From: an uncultured Prevotella sp.
GTDB taxonomy: Bacteria > Bacteroidota > Bacteroidia > Bacteroidales > Bacteroidaceae
Direction of reading: 5' to 3'
NCBI GenBank assembly: GCA_900317685.1
Contig: ONHQ01000029.1
Location: forward strand, 1-64,000
DNA: 64,000 bases
The notes beneath the pieces were generated by a model that worked only from the letters and a program-made list of their open reading frames with translations, did no database searches and had not been told where the DNA came from. Below are positions 43,950-53,886 of this stretch, in pieces. The translations under genes were made by a program, and so were the position numbers. Position 1 is the first letter of the stretch. Every line of letters starts with the position of its first letter.

Positions 43950-44339
43950 TTATACACGACGACGCTTGGGAGGACGGCAGCCATTGTGTGGCAATGGCGT
44001 AACGTCTACGATCTCTGTAACCTCGATACCAGCGCCATTGACGGCACGAATAGCACTCTCACGTCCATTGCCCGGACCCTTCACGAAGGCCTTGACCTTG
44101 CGGAGGCCCAAACCATAAGCTACCTTAGCGCAGTCCTCTGCTGCCATCTGTGCAGCGTACGGTGTGTTCTTTTTAGAACCACGGAAGCCCATCTTACCAG
44201 CAGATGACCAAGAAATCACCTGACCCTCGCTGTTGGCAAGAGATACTATGATATTGTTGAACGAGCTATGGACATGAAGCTGTCCCATAGCGTCAACTCT
44301 GACGTTTCTTTTCTTAGATGTTGCTTTTGTCTTTGCCAT
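43950..44339 (-). CDS. rpsK: 30S ribosomal protein S11
   Basis: A 129-residue S11 of the platform of the small subunit. Typical blocks are [36 protein letters not shown] and the C-terminal [13 protein letters not shown]. It follows rpsM by 19 bases. Confidence 0.98.
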   Translation of the reverse strand: MAKTKATSKKRNVRVDAMGQLHVHSSFNNIIVSLANSEGQVISWSSAGKMGFRGSKKNTPYAAQMAAEDCAKVAYGLGLRKVKAFVKGPGNGRESAIRAVNGAGIEVTEIVDVTPLPHNGCRPPKRRRV

Positions 44340-44358
44340 AATTAATTTCTCCTCTTAA

Positions 44359-44739
44359 TTACTTGGTAGCCTTCTTCTTATTAGCAACAGTCTTCTTCTT
44401 ACCCTTACGGGTACGAGCATTGTTCTTTGTGCTCTGTCCGCGAACGGGAAGACCATTACGATGACGAACACCACGATAGCAACCAATATCCATCAGGCGC
44501 TTGATGTTCATTTGAATCTCTGAGCGAAGGTCACCCTCCACCTTGAATTCAGCGCCGATAATCTCACGGATCTTGGCTGCCTGATCGTCATTCCATTCGC
44601 TGACTTTCAGGTCGCGGCTCACGCCGGCCTTATCCAATATCTTTGCTGAACTACTTCGACCTATACCATAGATATAAGTCAATGCGATTTCGCCACGCTT
44701 ATTCTGGGGCAAATCTACTCCAACATTGCTAAAAAGCAC
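44359..44739 (-). CDS. rpsM: 30S ribosomal protein S13, abnormal start
   Basis: From residue 6 on this is a normal Bacteroidota S13 ([34 protein letters not shown], basic tail). The usual beginning MAIRI is absent. In frame there is only a GTG at 44739, giving (M)LFSN before VGVDLPQ, and no ATG or ribosome-binding region. The GTG lies one base from a TACCTTTG promoter-like box, so a transcript from it would begin inside the coding region. A short deletion that removed leader and start codon, or an assembly error, is likely. S13 contacts tRNA in the P site and is normally needed for good growth. Confidence 0.9.
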   Translation of the reverse strand: MLFSNVGVDLPQNKRGEIALTYIYGIGRSSSAKILDKAGVSRDLKVSEWNDDQAAKIREIIGAEFKVEGDLRSEIQMNIKRLMDIGCYRGVRHRNGLPVRGQSTKNNARTRKGKKKTVANKKKATK

Positions 44740-44740
44740 G

Positions 44741-44748
44741 CAAAGGTA
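44741..44748 (-). promoter_or_regulatory. -7-like box abutting rpsM
   Basis: TACCTTTG on the minus strand, one base before the GTG used as the rpsM frame start. No clear -33 element. If active it would feed the alpha part of the cluster. Confidence 0.4.
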
Positions 44749-44790
44749 CTAATTTATTGGGACATTAGCACCTAATTACGTTTTTTTAAC

Positions 44791-44907
44791 TTAGCCCTGA
44801 CGCATCTTATACTTAGGATTCTTCTTGTTGATAACAAAAAGACGACCCTTACGACGTACAATCTTGCAGTCGGGTGTGCGCTTCTTCAATGATGCTCTTG
44901 TTTTCAT
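44791..44907 (-). CDS. rpmJ: 50S ribosomal protein L36
   Basis: A 38-residue frame beginning [20 protein letters not shown] and ending KYKMRQG. Of the zinc ligands of classical L36 (C11, C14, C27, H33) only C14 remains, so this is the zinc-independent form. It lies 23 bases after infA, its usual place, and 51 bases before the rpsM frame. Confidence 0.95.
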   Translation of the reverse strand: MKTRASLKKRTPDCKIVRRKGRLFVINKKNPKYKMRQG

Positions 44908-44930
44908 ATCGTCAGATATATAAAAAAATA

Positions 44931-45149
44931 TTATTTGTATCGGAACTCAATACGACCCTTGGTCAGGTCGTAAGGACTCATAGCCACTTTAACCTTATCA
45001 CCAGGAAGGATCTTGATGTAATGCAAACGCATCTTTCCGGAGATGTTTGCAATAATCTTCACTCCGTTCTCCAACTCCACGCGGAACATAGCGTTGGAAA
45101 GGCTTTCGATAACTGTACCGTCCAGTTCTATTGCTGATTGCTTTGACAT
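44931..45149 (-). CDS. infA: translation initiation factor IF-1
   Basis: A 72-residue S1-like OB-fold protein. It has the family blocks [29 protein letters not shown] and [18 protein letters not shown]. It binds the A site of the 30S subunit during initiation. It starts 4 bases after map. Confidence 0.97.
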   Translation of the reverse strand: MSKQSAIELDGTVIESLSNAMFRVELENGVKIIANISGKMRLHYIKILPGDKVKVAMSPYDLTKGRIEFRYK

Positions 45150-45153
45150 AATA

Positions 45154-45948
45154 TTAAGCTTCTTCTAAATGTTCAATTTCTTCGAATGTTGATAAAATCT
45201 CGGCGCCATCTTTACGTATGGCTATCGTGTGCTCGAAATGAGCGGCTGGCTGACCATCACGTGTGATGATACCCCATTTGTCGGGCAACAACCAGATCTT
45301 GCGGTCACCCATCGTAATCATCGGTTCGATGGCAATACACATGCCTGCTTTCAGTAAGACACCATTACCACGAGAACCATAGTTGGGAACAGGTGGATCC
45401 TCGTGCATCTCACGACCAATACCATGACCAGTCAACTCACGAACGACTCCATAACCAAACGACTCGCAATAGTCTTGTATGGCAGCTCCAATATCACCAA
45501 GATGATGACCAGGGACAGCCTGTGCTATACCCTTATACAGGCTTTGCTTTGTGACATTTAATAGGTTTTTAACCTTATCACTCACCTCACCTACACAGAA
45601 AGTATAGCAACTGTCACCATTGTATCCATCCAACAGAGTACCACAATCAATAGAGATAATGTCACCCTCTTTGAGAATACACTTGTCACTCGGTATTCCG
45701 TGCACGACAACATTGTTGACCGATGTACAGATAGAGCCAGGAAAAGGCCCTCCAAAAGGATTAGGGAAGTTCTTGAATGTTGGTGTTGCACCATGATCAC
45801 GTATGAACTCCTCAGCTATATGATCCAATTGGAGCGTGGAGACTCCTGGCTTTATATGACGACCAACCTCAGCTAAGGTCGCACCGACAAGTCGGTTGGC
45901 CTTTCGCATGAGGTCTATTTCATCTTCAGTCTTAAGAAATATTTTCAT
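45154..45948 (-). CDS. map: methionine aminopeptidase type I
   Basis: A 264-residue enzyme that removes the initiator Met from new proteins. Metal-ligand regions are visible: Asp in [17 protein letters not shown], His in [15 protein letters not shown], Glu in IAIEPM and the C-terminal HFEHTIAI. Length is that of type Ia enzymes without an N-terminal extension. It lies between secY and infA, the normal Bacteroidota order. Confidence 0.97.
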   Translation of the reverse strand: MKIFLKTEDEIDLMRKANRLVGATLAEVGRHIKPGVSTLQLDHIAEEFIRDHGATPTFKNFPNPFGGPFPGSICTSVNNVVVHGIPSDKCILKEGDIISIDCGTLLDGYNGDSCYTFCVGEVSDKVKNLLNVTKQSLYKGIAQAVPGHHLGDIGAAIQDYCESFGYGVVRELTGHGIGREMHEDPPVPNYGSRGNGVLLKAGMCIAIEPMITMGDRKIWLLPDKWGIITRDGQPAAHFEHTIAIRKDGAEILSTFEEIEHLEEA

Positions 45949-45962
45949 TCTAAGAGACTAAA

Positions 45963-47303
45963 TCAATATGCGCTAACTGCACCTGCCGGTCTGGTATGAC
46001 CTGCATTCAGCAATCCATCGTAGTGGCGCATCAGCAAGTAGCTCTCTATCTGCTGCAAAGTATCGATGACAACACCTACTGTAATCAGAAGGGAAGTACC
46101 ACCGAAGAACTGAGAGAAAGCATCCTGCACGTTCAGCAATCCTGCAAGGGCTGGCATGACGGCAATGAAAGCGATGAACAGAGATCCAGGGAATGTGATG
46201 CGAGACATGACAGTGTCGATATACTCTGCAGTGTCGTGACCAGGCTTCACGCCCGGAATAAATCCGTTGTTGCGTTTCAAGTCCTCAGCCATTTGTTGAG
46301 GATTCAAAGTAATAGCCGTATAGAAGTAGGTGAAAGCGACGATGAGAATCACATAGACGATGTTATACATCAGACTTCTGTTGTTCAGCATATCGCGTAC
46401 CCACCAGGAAGCACCGTCACTCTGATACTGGACAATGGCCAACGGGATGAACATCAATGCCTGCGCAAAGATGATAGGCATCACATTAGCAGCAAACAAC
46501 TTCAAAGGGATGTACTGTCTTGCACCACCATACTGCTTGTTGCCAACCAGACGCTTTGCATACTGGACAGGCACCTTGCGTGTACCCTGAACGAGCAGGA
46601 TAGAAGCCATGATGACAGCATAAAGGATAAGGATCTCTACAATGAACATCACGAGTCCACCACCAGAGATGGCAGTGAAACGAGAGCTGACCTCCTGCAT
46701 GAAAGCCTGAGGCAGACGGGCAATAATACCCAACATAATGATCAAAGAGATACCATTTCCTACACCCTTATCAGTAATGCGCTCACCCAGCCAAAGGATG
46801 AACATACTACCTGCGGCTAAGATAATGGTAGCGGGCACCATGAATACAGGCCAAGCGATACCGCTTGCCAGAGCCTGGCTGGCCTGCATCTTCAAGTTGA
46901 TCAGGTAACTCGGTGCCTGGAAGAGCAAGATAGCTACTGTCAGCACACGAGTATACCATTGAATTCTTTTCTGCCCGCTTTCGCCTTCACGCTGCATCTT
47001 CTGAAAATAAGGCACAGCGACGGCGAGCAACTGCATAACGATGGAAGCCGAGATGTAAGGCATAATACCAAGCGCAAAGATAGATGCGTTGGAAAATGCG
47101 CCACCGGAGAACATGTCCAACAGTGACATCAAGCCACCTTTGGTTTGCGACTGCAATTGGTCGAGTTTAGCCGGATCAATACCCGGTAATACTACAAATG
47201 AACCGAAACGGTAGATAGCCGTAAACAAAAGGGTGATGAGAAGCCGCTGACGCAGATCTTCAACCCTCCAACAGTTCTTCAGTGTCTCTATAAGCTTTTT
47301 CAT
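45963..47303 (-). CDS. secY: preprotein translocase subunit SecY
   Basis: A 446-residue inner-membrane channel protein with ten hydrophobic segments. Typical blocks are FGSFVVLPGIDP near the N-terminus, LGIMPYISASIVMQLL, RITDKGVGNGISLII, and NRNNGFIPG-like KRNNGFIPGVKPG. It forms the protein-export channel with SecE and SecG, which are not in this window. It starts 2 bases after rplO. Confidence 0.98.
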   Translation of the reverse strand: MKKLIETLKNCWRVEDLRQRLLITLLFTAIYRFGSFVVLPGIDPAKLDQLQSQTKGGLMSLLDMFSGGAFSNASIFALGIMPYISASIVMQLLAVAVPYFQKMQREGESGQKRIQWYTRVLTVAILLFQAPSYLINLKMQASQALASGIAWPVFMVPATIILAAGSMFILWLGERITDKGVGNGISLIIMLGIIARLPQAFMQEVSSRFTAISGGGLVMFIVEILILYAVIMASILLVQGTRKVPVQYAKRLVGNKQYGGARQYIPLKLFAANVMPIIFAQALMFIPLAIVQYQSDGASWWVRDMLNNRSLMYNIVYVILIVAFTYFYTAITLNPQQMAEDLKRNNGFIPGVKPGHDTAEYIDTVMSRITFPGSLFIAFIAVMPALAGLLNVQDAFSQFFGGTSLLITVGVVIDTLQQIESYLLMRHYDGLLNAGHTRPAGAVSAY

Positions 47304-47305
47304 TG

Positions 47306-47752
47306 TTAGATTTTGGTTGCGTTACCACCGGCAGCCTGAATAGCTGCCTCTGCAGATTTAGAGAAAGCGTTAGCCTCGACGTCAATCTTGGCCTTCAGCT
47401 CACCATTTCCTAAGACTTTAACAGGTTTCTTACCATTGGTCAGACCAGCTGCAACGAGCTCAGCTACGCCGATCTTAGTAAGGTTCTTCTCCTCAGCAAG
47501 TTTCTGAAGTGTAGAGAGGTTGACAGGGAAGAACTCAACATGGTTGATGTTCTTGAAGCCAGCCTTCGGCACGCGACGCTGCAAAGGCATCTGACCACCT
47601 TCAAAGCCAATCTTTCTCTTATAGCCAGAACGAGCCTTAGCACCCTTATGACCGCGGGTAGAAGTACCACCAAGTCCAGAACCTGGACCACGACCGATAC
47701 GACGACGAGAGTGGGTAGAACCCTTAGCCGGGGTTAATGTATGTAATTTCAT
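47306..47752 (-). CDS. rplO: 50S ribosomal protein L15
   Basis: A 148-residue L15. The Gly/Arg-rich N-terminal part RRRIGRGPGSGLGGTSTRG and the segment FEGGQMPLQRRVPKAGF are diagnostic. It follows rpmD by 24 bases and is tightly followed by secY. Confidence 0.98.
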   Translation of the reverse strand: MKLHTLTPAKGSTHSRRRIGRGPGSGLGGTSTRGHKGAKARSGYKRKIGFEGGQMPLQRRVPKAGFKNINHVEFFPVNLSTLQKLAEEKNLTKIGVAELVAAGLTNGKKPVKVLGNGELKAKIDVEANAFSKSAEAAIQAAGGNATKI

Positions 47753-47776
47753 GATTTCGTCTGAATTTAAAGATTA

Positions 47777-47953
47777 TTACTTCACCTCTTCAACCAAATG
47801 GAACACCTTGCGGATCATGCCACGGTTGCTAGGAGTATCTTCAACCTCGACCACCTGAGAAATCTTATGGAGGCCAAGAGCGATGAGCGTACGCTTCTGA
47901 TCGACAGGAGCACCAATACGACTCTTAATCTGCTTGATTTTGATTGTTGCCAT
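47777..47953 (-). CDS. rpmD: 50S ribosomal protein L30
   Basis: A 58-residue frame, MATIKIKQIKSRIGAP to HLVEEVK, with the L30 core KRTLIALGLHKISQVVEVED. It lies in the 215-base space between rpsE and rplO, where L30 is expected. Confidence 0.96.
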   Translation of the reverse strand: MATIKIKQIKSRIGAPVDQKRTLIALGLHKISQVVEVEDTPSNRGMIRKVFHLVEEVK

Positions 47954-47967
47954 AGTTTATTACCCTA

Positions 47968-48480
47968 TTAACCGTTAAACACTTTGTCCATTGCAATGCC
48001 ACGCTCACCAGCGATCTGATAAGCATCACGCATCTCAGAGAGAGCTGCAAAAGTAGCCTTCACCAAGTTGTGGGCATTGGAAGAACCCTTAGACTTTGCG
48101 ATGACGTCTGTGATACCTGCACTCTCCAGTACAGCACGCATAGCACCACCGGCCTTCAGACCGGTACCGGCTGCAGCCGGCTTCAGGAGAACGATAGCAC
48201 CACCGAACTTCACCTCAACCTCGTGAGGAACAGTACCCTTGAGTACAGGAACCTTCACCAAGTTCTTTTTGGCAGCCTCAGTGCCTTTGGCGATAGCAGC
48301 GGTAACTTCACCGGCCTTACCCAGACCGTAGCCAATCACGCCCTTACCATCACCAACAACGACGATGGCAGCGAATGTAAACGTACGACCACCCTTTGTA
48401 ACCTTCGTCACACGGTTGATAGCAACCAAGCGGTCTTTCAATTCTGCGTCACTATTTACTTTTACTTTATTCATTGCCAT
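47968..48480 (-). CDS. rpsE: 30S ribosomal protein S5
   Basis: A 170-residue S5, important for decoding fidelity. The double-stranded-RNA-binding part includes [20 protein letters not shown] and [17 protein letters not shown]; the C-terminal domain contains [19 protein letters not shown]. It starts 6 bases after rplR. Confidence 0.98.
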   Translation of the reverse strand: MAMNKVKVNSDAELKDRLVAINRVTKVTKGGRTFTFAAIVVVGDGKGVIGYGLGKAGEVTAAIAKGTEAAKKNLVKVPVLKGTVPHEVEVKFGGAIVLLKPAAAGTGLKAGGAMRAVLESAGITDVIAKSKGSSNAHNLVKATFAALSEMRDAYQIAGERGIAMDKVFNG

Positions 48481-48486
48481 AATCGA

Positions 48487-48831
48487 TTAAAATTTAAGAC
48501 CACCCTGACGTGCAGCATCAGCCAAAGCCTGTACACGACCATGATAGAGGTAACCATTGCGGTCGAAGACCACTGTCTCAATGCCAGCAGACTTAGCTTT
48601 CTCAGCGACCAGTGCGCCAACTTTCTCAGCCTGTTGGATCTTAGGCATCTTTTCCATACCCAGTGAAGAAGCAGAAGCCAGTGTACGGCCATCTACATCG
48701 TTGATCACCTGAGCGTAGATCTGCTTGTTAGAACGGAATACACTGAGACGTGGGCGCTCAGCAGTTCCGTTGACATGCTTGCGGATACGGAACTTTATCT
48801 TAATTCGTCTTTGTTCTTTCTTTGTTGTCAT
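48487..48831 (-). CDS. rplR: 50S ribosomal protein L18
   Basis: A 114-residue L18 that binds 5S rRNA. Typical blocks are [32 protein letters not shown] and the C-terminal [20 protein letters not shown]. It lies between rplF and rpsE. Confidence 0.98.
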   Translation of the reverse strand: MTTKKEQRRIKIKFRIRKHVNGTAERPRLSVFRSNKQIYAQVINDVDGRTLASASSLGMEKMPKIQQAEKVGALVAEKAKSAGIETVVFDRNGYLYHGRVQALADAARQGGLKF

Positions 48832-48851
48832 AATAGTAAATTCTTATAAAA

Positions 48852-49424
48852 TTACTTAGCTGCAGCGGTCTTACCAGACTTTCTGCGGATGACTTCACCC
48901 TTGAACAGGACACCCTTACCCTTGTAAGGCTCAGGTTTGCGGAAAGAACGGATTTTAGCACAAATGAGACCCAGCAACTGCTTGTCGGCACACTCCAAAG
49001 TGATGAGAGGGTTTTGGTTACGCTCAGACTTTGTCTCAACCTTCACTTCCTTAGGAAGCTCGATGAAGATAGGGTGAGTATAGCCCAAAGAGAACTCAAT
49101 CAGGTTGCCCTGGTTGCTGACACGATAACCAACACCTACAAGCTCCAGCTCCTTCTTGAAGCCCTCGCTCACGCCAACGATCATATTGTTGATCAGCGCA
49201 CGATAAAGGCCGTGGAAAGCCTGCTTCTGCTTGTAGTCGACGGGGCTGTTCTCGTCGACAGAAAGTGTGATGACACCGTCCTGTAAATCAAACTTAATAG
49301 AAGGATCAATCTGCTGAGAGAGTTCACCCTTAGGACCTTTAGCAGTAACAACAGAGGATTTCTCATCGAAATTAACTGTAACACCTGCCGGTACGTGTAT
49401 TGGCAATTTTCCTATTCTAGACAT
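48852..49424 (-). CDS. rplF: 50S ribosomal protein L6
   Basis: A 190-residue L6. The start MSRIGKLPIHVPAGV was chosen, since the longer frame to 49454 would run into rpsH. Two similar domains are visible, with the C-terminal block RKPEPYKGKGVLFKGEVIRR typical of the family. It starts 14 bases after rpsH. Confidence 0.98.
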   Translation of the reverse strand: MSRIGKLPIHVPAGVTVNFDEKSSVVTAKGPKGELSQQIDPSIKFDLQDGVITLSVDENSPVDYKQKQAFHGLYRALINNMIVGVSEGFKKELELVGVGYRVSNQGNLIEFSLGYTHPIFIELPKEVKVETKSERNQNPLITLECADKQLLGLICAKIRSFRKPEPYKGKGVLFKGEVIRRKSGKTAAAK

Positions 49425-49438
49425 CTTGTAACCTCCTA

Positions 49439-49834
49439 TTAATAAACATAGCAAAGAACCTCACCACCGATCTTAAGATCAGCAGCCTCCTTGTCGGTCA
49501 TGACACCCTTGGACGTAGATAAGATGGCGATACCCAGTCCGTTAATTACTCTCGGCATGTCTTTATATCCTGTGTAACGGCGAAGACCAGGAGTAGAGAC
49601 GCGCTTCAAACACTTGATAGCGTTTTGTTTGGTTTCAGGATTGTACTTCAAGGCAACCTTGATAGTACCCTGAGGGCCATCTTCGATGAACTTATAGTTC
49701 AGGATGTAACCCTTCTCGAAGAGAATCTTTGTGATAGACTTCTTCAAGTTAGACGCAGGAACCTCGACCACACGATGGTGAGCCATGATAGCGTTTCTGA
49801 GTCTTGTCAGATAATCGGCAATTGGATCTGTCAT
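49439..49834 (-). CDS. rpsH: 30S ribosomal protein S8
   Basis: A 131-residue S8, a primary 16S rRNA binder and in some bacteria the repressor of the spc operon. Diagnostic are MTDPIADYLTRLRNAIMAHH and the C-terminal LGIAILSTSKGVMTDKEA. It lies between rpsN and rplF. Confidence 0.98.
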   Translation of the reverse strand: MTDPIADYLTRLRNAIMAHHRVVEVPASNLKKSITKILFEKGYILNYKFIEDGPQGTIKVALKYNPETKQNAIKCLKRVSTPGLRRYTGYKDMPRVINGLGIAILSTSKGVMTDKEAADLKIGGEVLCYVY

Positions 49835-49949
49835 AAATATAAATGTTTAATTAATCGGGACTACCCCGACAATATTAAAAAATGATCTTGTAATCAGGTC
49901 AGGCGCTGGCGTCCCACTAGCCAGCCACCAACCTGTAGTGAAAGGTGAT

Positions 49950-50252
49950 TTACCAGCTAGCCTTCTTGACTCCTGGGATCAAGCCCTGAGAAGCCATCTC
50001 GCGGAACTGAATACGGGAGATGCCGAACTGACGCATGTAACCTCTTGGACGACCGGTGATCTTGCAACGGTTGTGCAGACGGATAGGATCAGCGTTCTTA
50101 GGGATAGCCTGAAGTTTACGGGCAGCCTCATAAGCCTCTGCGATATCGTTGGTAGTAGCGATGACCTTCTTCAGCGCTGCACGCTTTTCAGCGTAACGGG
50201 CGATGAGCTTAGCGCGCTTTACCTCGCGGGCTTTCATTGATTCTTTTGCCAT
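49950..50252 (-). CDS. rpsN: 30S ribosomal protein S14, zinc-free long form
   Basis: A 100-residue S14. The long N-terminal part ([20 protein letters not shown]) and the lack of the CxxC pairs show the zinc-independent form. The C-terminal block [19 protein letters not shown] is conserved. A 115-base space with no gene separates it from rpsH. Confidence 0.97.
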   Translation of the reverse strand: MAKESMKAREVKRAKLIARYAEKRAALKKVIATTNDIAEAYEAARKLQAIPKNADPIRLHNRCKITGRPRGYMRQFGISRIQFREMASQGLIPGVKKASW

Positions 50253-50255
50253 AAC

Positions 50256-50813
50256 TTATTTATCGTTTTTAGCGTTTTTAAATGGGAGACCGAAGGCCTT
50301 CAGAAGAGCGAAACCTTCCTCGTCAGTCTTGGCAGAAGTCACAAAGGTAATGTTCATACCCTGAATGCGGTCTACCTGGTCGATATTAATCTCCGGGAAG
50401 ATGATCTGCTCAGTGATACCCAATGTGTAGTTACCACGACCGTCGAATTTAGTGTTGATACCCTTGAAGTCACGGATACGAGGCAGAGAAATACGTACGA
50501 GTCTCTCAAGGAACTCATACATGCGCTCGCGACGAAGAGTCACCATGACACCGATAGGCATCTCTTTACGCAGTTTGAAGTTGGCGATATCCTTCTTAGA
50601 GTAAGTTGCCACAGCCTTCTGACCTGTGATGGCGGTGATCTCGTTAATGGCTACATCCACGATCTTCTTGTCCTGAGTAGCATCACCCAAGCCCTGGTTG
50701 ATGACGATCTTCTTCAGAACAGGGATCTGCATAGCTGAAGAGTAGTTGAACTGTTTCTGCAGTGCAGGAGCGATCTCCTCCTTGTACTTTTTCTTTAACT
50801 GTGCTGTATCCAT
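50256..50813 (-). CDS. rplE: 50S ribosomal protein L5
   Basis: A 185-residue L5 that contacts 5S rRNA and P-site tRNA. Diagnostic are [20 protein letters not shown], and [20 protein letters not shown]. Its ATG shares one base with the stop of rplX (TAATG), indicating translational coupling. Confidence 0.98.
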   Translation of the reverse strand: MDTAQLKKKYKEEIAPALQKQFNYSSAMQIPVLKKIVINQGLGDATQDKKIVDVAINEITAITGQKAVATYSKKDIANFKLRKEMPIGVMVTLRRERMYEFLERLVRISLPRIRDFKGINTKFDGRGNYTLGITEQIIFPEINIDQVDRIQGMNITFVTSAKTDEEGFALLKAFGLPFKNAKNDK

Positions 50814-51130
50814 TACTTAATCTCCTCCCCTGATTTTTTAGCGATACGAGTGACAGTCTTACCCTCGCGCTTGATAGCGATACGGGTAGCCTTGCCGCTC
50901 TTCGGGTCGATAAGTCCCAAATTAGAGATGTGAATAGGAGCCTCCTGCTTAACGATACCACCATGAGGATTCTTAGCTGAAGGCTTTGTGCTCTTTGACA
51001 CCATGTTGATGCCTTCCACGATGGCGCGGTTCTCTTTGACCAGCACTTTGAGCACTTTACCGGTCTTGCCCTTATCACTACCGGTGCGGACAATCACGGT
51101 ATCGTCTTTTTTGATATGTAACTTATTCAT
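50813..51130 (-). CDS. rplX: 50S ribosomal protein L24
   Basis: A 105-residue L24, an early assembly protein. The N-terminal KOW motif reads [20 protein letters not shown]; the block [20 protein letters not shown] follows. It overlaps rplE by one base. Confidence 0.97.
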   Translation of the reverse strand: MNKLHIKKDDTVIVRTGSDKGKTGKVLKVLVKENRAIVEGINMVSKSTKPSAKNPHGGIVKQEAPIHISNLGLIDPKSGKATRIAIKREGKTVTRIAKKSGEEIK

Positions 51131-51147
51131 TCGTGTACGTTTTAGAA

Positions 51148-51513
51148 TTAAAGCACCTCAGGTGCAAGGGAGACGACCTTCATGTTGACAGCGCGAAGCT
51201 CACGAGCCACGGGGCCGAAGATACGGCTTCCACGAAGTTCACCAGCGTTGTTGAGCAGCACACAAGCGTTGTCGTCGAAGCGGATGTAAGATCCGTCGGG
51301 ACGACGGATTTCCTTCTTCGTGCGAACGATCAAAGCCTTAGATACTGCACCTTTCTTCAAGTCACTGGAAGGGATGACATTCTGTACAGCCACAACGATG
51401 ACGTCACCCACACTGGCGTAACGACGGCCGGTACCACCGAGAACACGGATGCACATTGCCTCGCGTGCGCCGCTGTTATCACATACTGTAAGTTTTGATA
51501 ATGCCTGTATCAT
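51148..51513 (-). CDS. rplN: 50S ribosomal protein L14
   Basis: A 121-residue L14 beginning [20 protein letters not shown], with the conserved [20 protein letters not shown] and GPVARELR. It sits 2 bases after rpsQ. Confidence 0.98.
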   Translation of the reverse strand: MIQALSKLTVCDNSGAREAMCIRVLGGTGRRYASVGDVIVVAVQNVIPSSDLKKGAVSKALIVRTKKEIRRPDGSYIRFDDNACVLLNNAGELRGSRIFGPVARELRAVNMKVVSLAPEVL

Positions 51514-51515
51514 GA

Positions 51516-51773
51516 TTACTTAGCTTTTTCTACGATTTGTACTAATCTCCATCTCTTAGTCTTAGAGAGTGGACGAGTCTCCATGATCTGAACAGTGTCA
51601 CCTACATGAGCCTCGTTGTTCTCGTCATGAGCGTGGTATTTTTTAGTCTTCTGGACAAACTTACCATAAATAGGGTGCATCTCCTTGAACTTGGCAGCCA
51701 CGACAATGGTCTTCTCCATCTTGTCGCTGATCACAACACCCTGTCTTACCTTTCTTAAATTTCTCTTTTCCAT
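51516..51773 (-). CDS. rpsQ: 30S ribosomal protein S17
   Basis: An 85-residue OB-fold S17. Diagnostic are [19 protein letters not shown] and [20 protein letters not shown]. It follows rpmC by 11 bases. Confidence 0.97.
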   Translation of the reverse strand: MEKRNLRKVRQGVVISDKMEKTIVVAAKFKEMHPIYGKFVQKTKKYHAHDENNEAHVGDTVQIMETRPLSKTKRWRLVQIVEKAK

Positions 51774-51784
51774 CTGTCCGTGAA

Positions 51785-51979
51785 TTATTTATTAAGTTCT
51801 CTCTGGCGGAGCACGGTCTTCATCCGTGCGATGTCGCGACGCGTAGCCTTAATCGTGGATGGATTCTCGAGCGGAGTAACCTGATGGTTGAGCTTCATCT
51901 GATTCAAAGCTGCCTCTGTCTGCTCCAGCTTCTCGCGCAGGTCCTTGTCGGCGAGTTCTGTAATTTCTTTAATCTTCAT
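51785..51979 (-). CDS. rpmC: 50S ribosomal protein L29
   Basis: A 64-residue helical L29 ([20 protein letters not shown], ending [15 protein letters not shown]) at the polypeptide exit tunnel. It starts 2 bases after rplP. Confidence 0.96.
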   Translation of the reverse strand: MKIKEITELADKDLREKLEQTEAALNQMKLNHQVTPLENPSTIKATRRDIARMKTVLRQRELNK

Positions 51980-51981
51980 AA

Positions 51982-52410
51982 TTAAGCGTTTTTATCAAAA
52001 TCGCGTCTGATGACGAACTTAGTCTTGACTGGGAGTTTCTGAGCGGCCAGGCGCAGTGCCTCTTTGGCGACTGCCAGGCTCACGCCCTCTACCTCGAAGA
52101 GGATACGTCCTGGAGTTACGGGAGCTACCCATCCAGCAGGATCACCCTTACCTTTACCCATACGGACATCAGCAGGCTTACGAGTGATAGGTTTGTCAGG
52201 GAAGATACGGATCCACACCTGACCTTCACGATTCATATAACGGTTGACAGCTACACGGGCTGCCTCGATCTGACGGCTGTCGAGCCATTTAGCCTCAAGT
52301 GTCTTGATGCCGAAGGTTCCGAAAGCCAGCTCAGTACCTCTGTGGGCGTTGCCTTTGTTGCCGCGCCCGTCTTGAGGTCTTCTATATTTTACTCTTTTTG
52401 GCTGTAACAT
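51982..52410 (-). CDS. rplP: 50S ribosomal protein L16
   Basis: A 142-residue L16 near the A site. It begins [18 protein letters not shown] and has [20 protein letters not shown] and [14 protein letters not shown]. It follows rpsC by 14 bases. Confidence 0.98.
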   Translation of the reverse strand: MLQPKRVKYRRPQDGRGNKGNAHRGTELAFGTFGIKTLEAKWLDSRQIEAARVAVNRYMNREGQVWIRIFPDKPITRKPADVRMGKGKGDPAGWVAPVTPGRILFEVEGVSLAVAKEALRLAAQKLPVKTKFVIRRDFDKNA

Positions 52411-52424
52411 TGTAGCTTCTACTT

Positions 52425-53150
52425 TTAGCGGTTATTGTTTCTTCTACGGCCACCACGGTTCTGACGGCCGCCGTTACGTCCGCGCTCGTTCTTCTCCTGA
52501 GAGAAGTTGGGGGCGAGCTCACGCTTGCCATACACCTCACCGCGGCAGATCCATACCTTGATACCGAGCAGGCCGACCTTTGTGAGGGCCTCTGTCTGGC
52601 AGTAGTCGATGTCGGCACGGAATGTATGCAGAGGAGTACGTCCCTCTTTGTACATCTCCTTACGAGACATCTCGGCACCGTTCAGACGGCCGGAGATCTG
52701 AATCTTGATACCCTCAGCACCAGCACGCATTGTGTTCTGAACAGCCATCTTGATAGCGCGACGGTAAGCCATCAGATGCTCGATCTGGCTGGCAATGTTC
52801 TGACCGACGATGTTAGCGTCGAGCTCTGGCTTCTTCACCTCGAAGATGTTGATCTGGATGTCTTTCTTGAAGAGGTTCTTGAGTTCCTCTTTGAGTTTGT
52901 CGACATCAGCACCACCTTTACCAATGACGATACCCGGACGGGCAGTGCAAATAGTGATGGTAACCAGCTTCAAAGTACGCTCGATGACGATGCGCGAAAC
53001 GCTGGCTTTCTCCAGACGCTTGTTAAGGTACTGACGGATCTTTTTATCCTCAACGAGGTTGTCACCGAAGTCCTTGCCACCGAACCAATTTGAGTCCCAA
53101 CCACGGATAATACCCAGACGGTTGCTTATTGGATTTACTTTCTGTCCCAT
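52425..53150 (-). CDS. rpsC: 30S ribosomal protein S3
   Basis: A 241-residue S3. The KH domain has [18 protein letters not shown], and the C-terminal domain [20 protein letters not shown] with [10 protein letters not shown]. The last 25 residues are an Arg/Gly/Asn-rich tail ([12 protein letters not shown]), probably RNA-binding. It starts 8 bases after rplV. Confidence 0.98.
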   Translation of the reverse strand: MGQKVNPISNRLGIIRGWDSNWFGGKDFGDNLVEDKKIRQYLNKRLEKASVSRIVIERTLKLVTITICTARPGIVIGKGGADVDKLKEELKNLFKKDIQINIFEVKKPELDANIVGQNIASQIEHLMAYRRAIKMAVQNTMRAGAEGIKIQISGRLNGAEMSRKEMYKEGRTPLHTFRADIDYCQTEALTKVGLLGIKVWICRGEVYGKRELAPNFSQEKNERGRNGGRQNRGGRRRNNNR

Positions 53151-53158
53151 TCTATTTA

Positions 53159-53563
53159 TTATTTTTCGTCATTAGTTTTGGCATCAACAAAGAGAGTGAC
53201 GTGATTGCTACGCTTACGGATGCGATAGCCACGGCCCTGCGGTGCCGGTCTCATACGTTTCATGGTCACGCCTTCATCAACGAAGACCTTGCTGACATAC
53301 AGCTCACCATCCTCGGCCTTACGGTCGTTTTTGGTTTCCCAGTTGGCAATAGCTGAGCGAAGCAGTTTTTCGATGTCAGCAGCAGCATGCTTGTTGGAGA
53401 ACTTCAGGATACCAAGTGCGCGGTTGACCTCCATGCCACGGATCATGTCTACTACGTAACGCATCTTCCGTGGAGAAGAAGGCACACCCTTGAGCTTGGC
53501 GAAGTACATGTTCTTGCGGGCCTCTTTCATTTTCTCGGCCGCGATATGTTTTCTTGCTCCCAT
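53159..53563 (-). CDS. rplV: 50S ribosomal protein L22
   Basis: A 134-residue L22 lining the exit tunnel. Diagnostic are [20 protein letters not shown] and the tunnel loop region [20 protein letters not shown]. It follows rpsS by 33 bases. Confidence 0.98.
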   Translation of the reverse strand: MGARKHIAAEKMKEARKNMYFAKLKGVPSSPRKMRYVVDMIRGMEVNRALGILKFSNKHAAADIEKLLRSAIANWETKNDRKAEDGELYVSKVFVDEGVTMKRMRPAPQGRGYRIRKRSNHVTLFVDAKTNDEK

Positions 53564-53596
53564 TATTGTTTACTCATTTTAAATGGTTTGCCCTGA

Positions 53597-53866
53597 TTAC
53601 TTCTTATTGTTGCCAGAGTGTCCGCCGAAGCGACGTGTCATAGCGAACTCACCGAGCTTGTGTCCGACCATGTTCTCAGTGATGTAGACAGGGATGAATT
53701 TATTACCGTTGTGGACAGCAACAGTGTGACCCACGAAATCGGGTGAAATCATGGATGCTCTGGCCCAAGTCTTAACGACGCTCTTCTTGCCACTCTCGTT
53801 CATAGCGAGAATTTTCTTTTCGAGGGCAACGTTGATATAAGGACCTTTTTTAAGTGAACGACTCAT
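53597..53866 (-). CDS. rpsS: 30S ribosomal protein S19
   Basis: An 89-residue S19 of the 30S head. It begins [15 protein letters not shown] and contains [34 protein letters not shown]. It follows rplB by 20 bases. Confidence 0.98.
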   Translation of the reverse strand: MSRSLKKGPYINVALEKKILAMNESGKKSVVKTWARASMISPDFVGHTVAVHNGNKFIPVYITENMVGHKLGEFAMTRRFGGHSGNNKK

Positions 53867-53886
53867 AATTTGCTCTAATTACTTGA

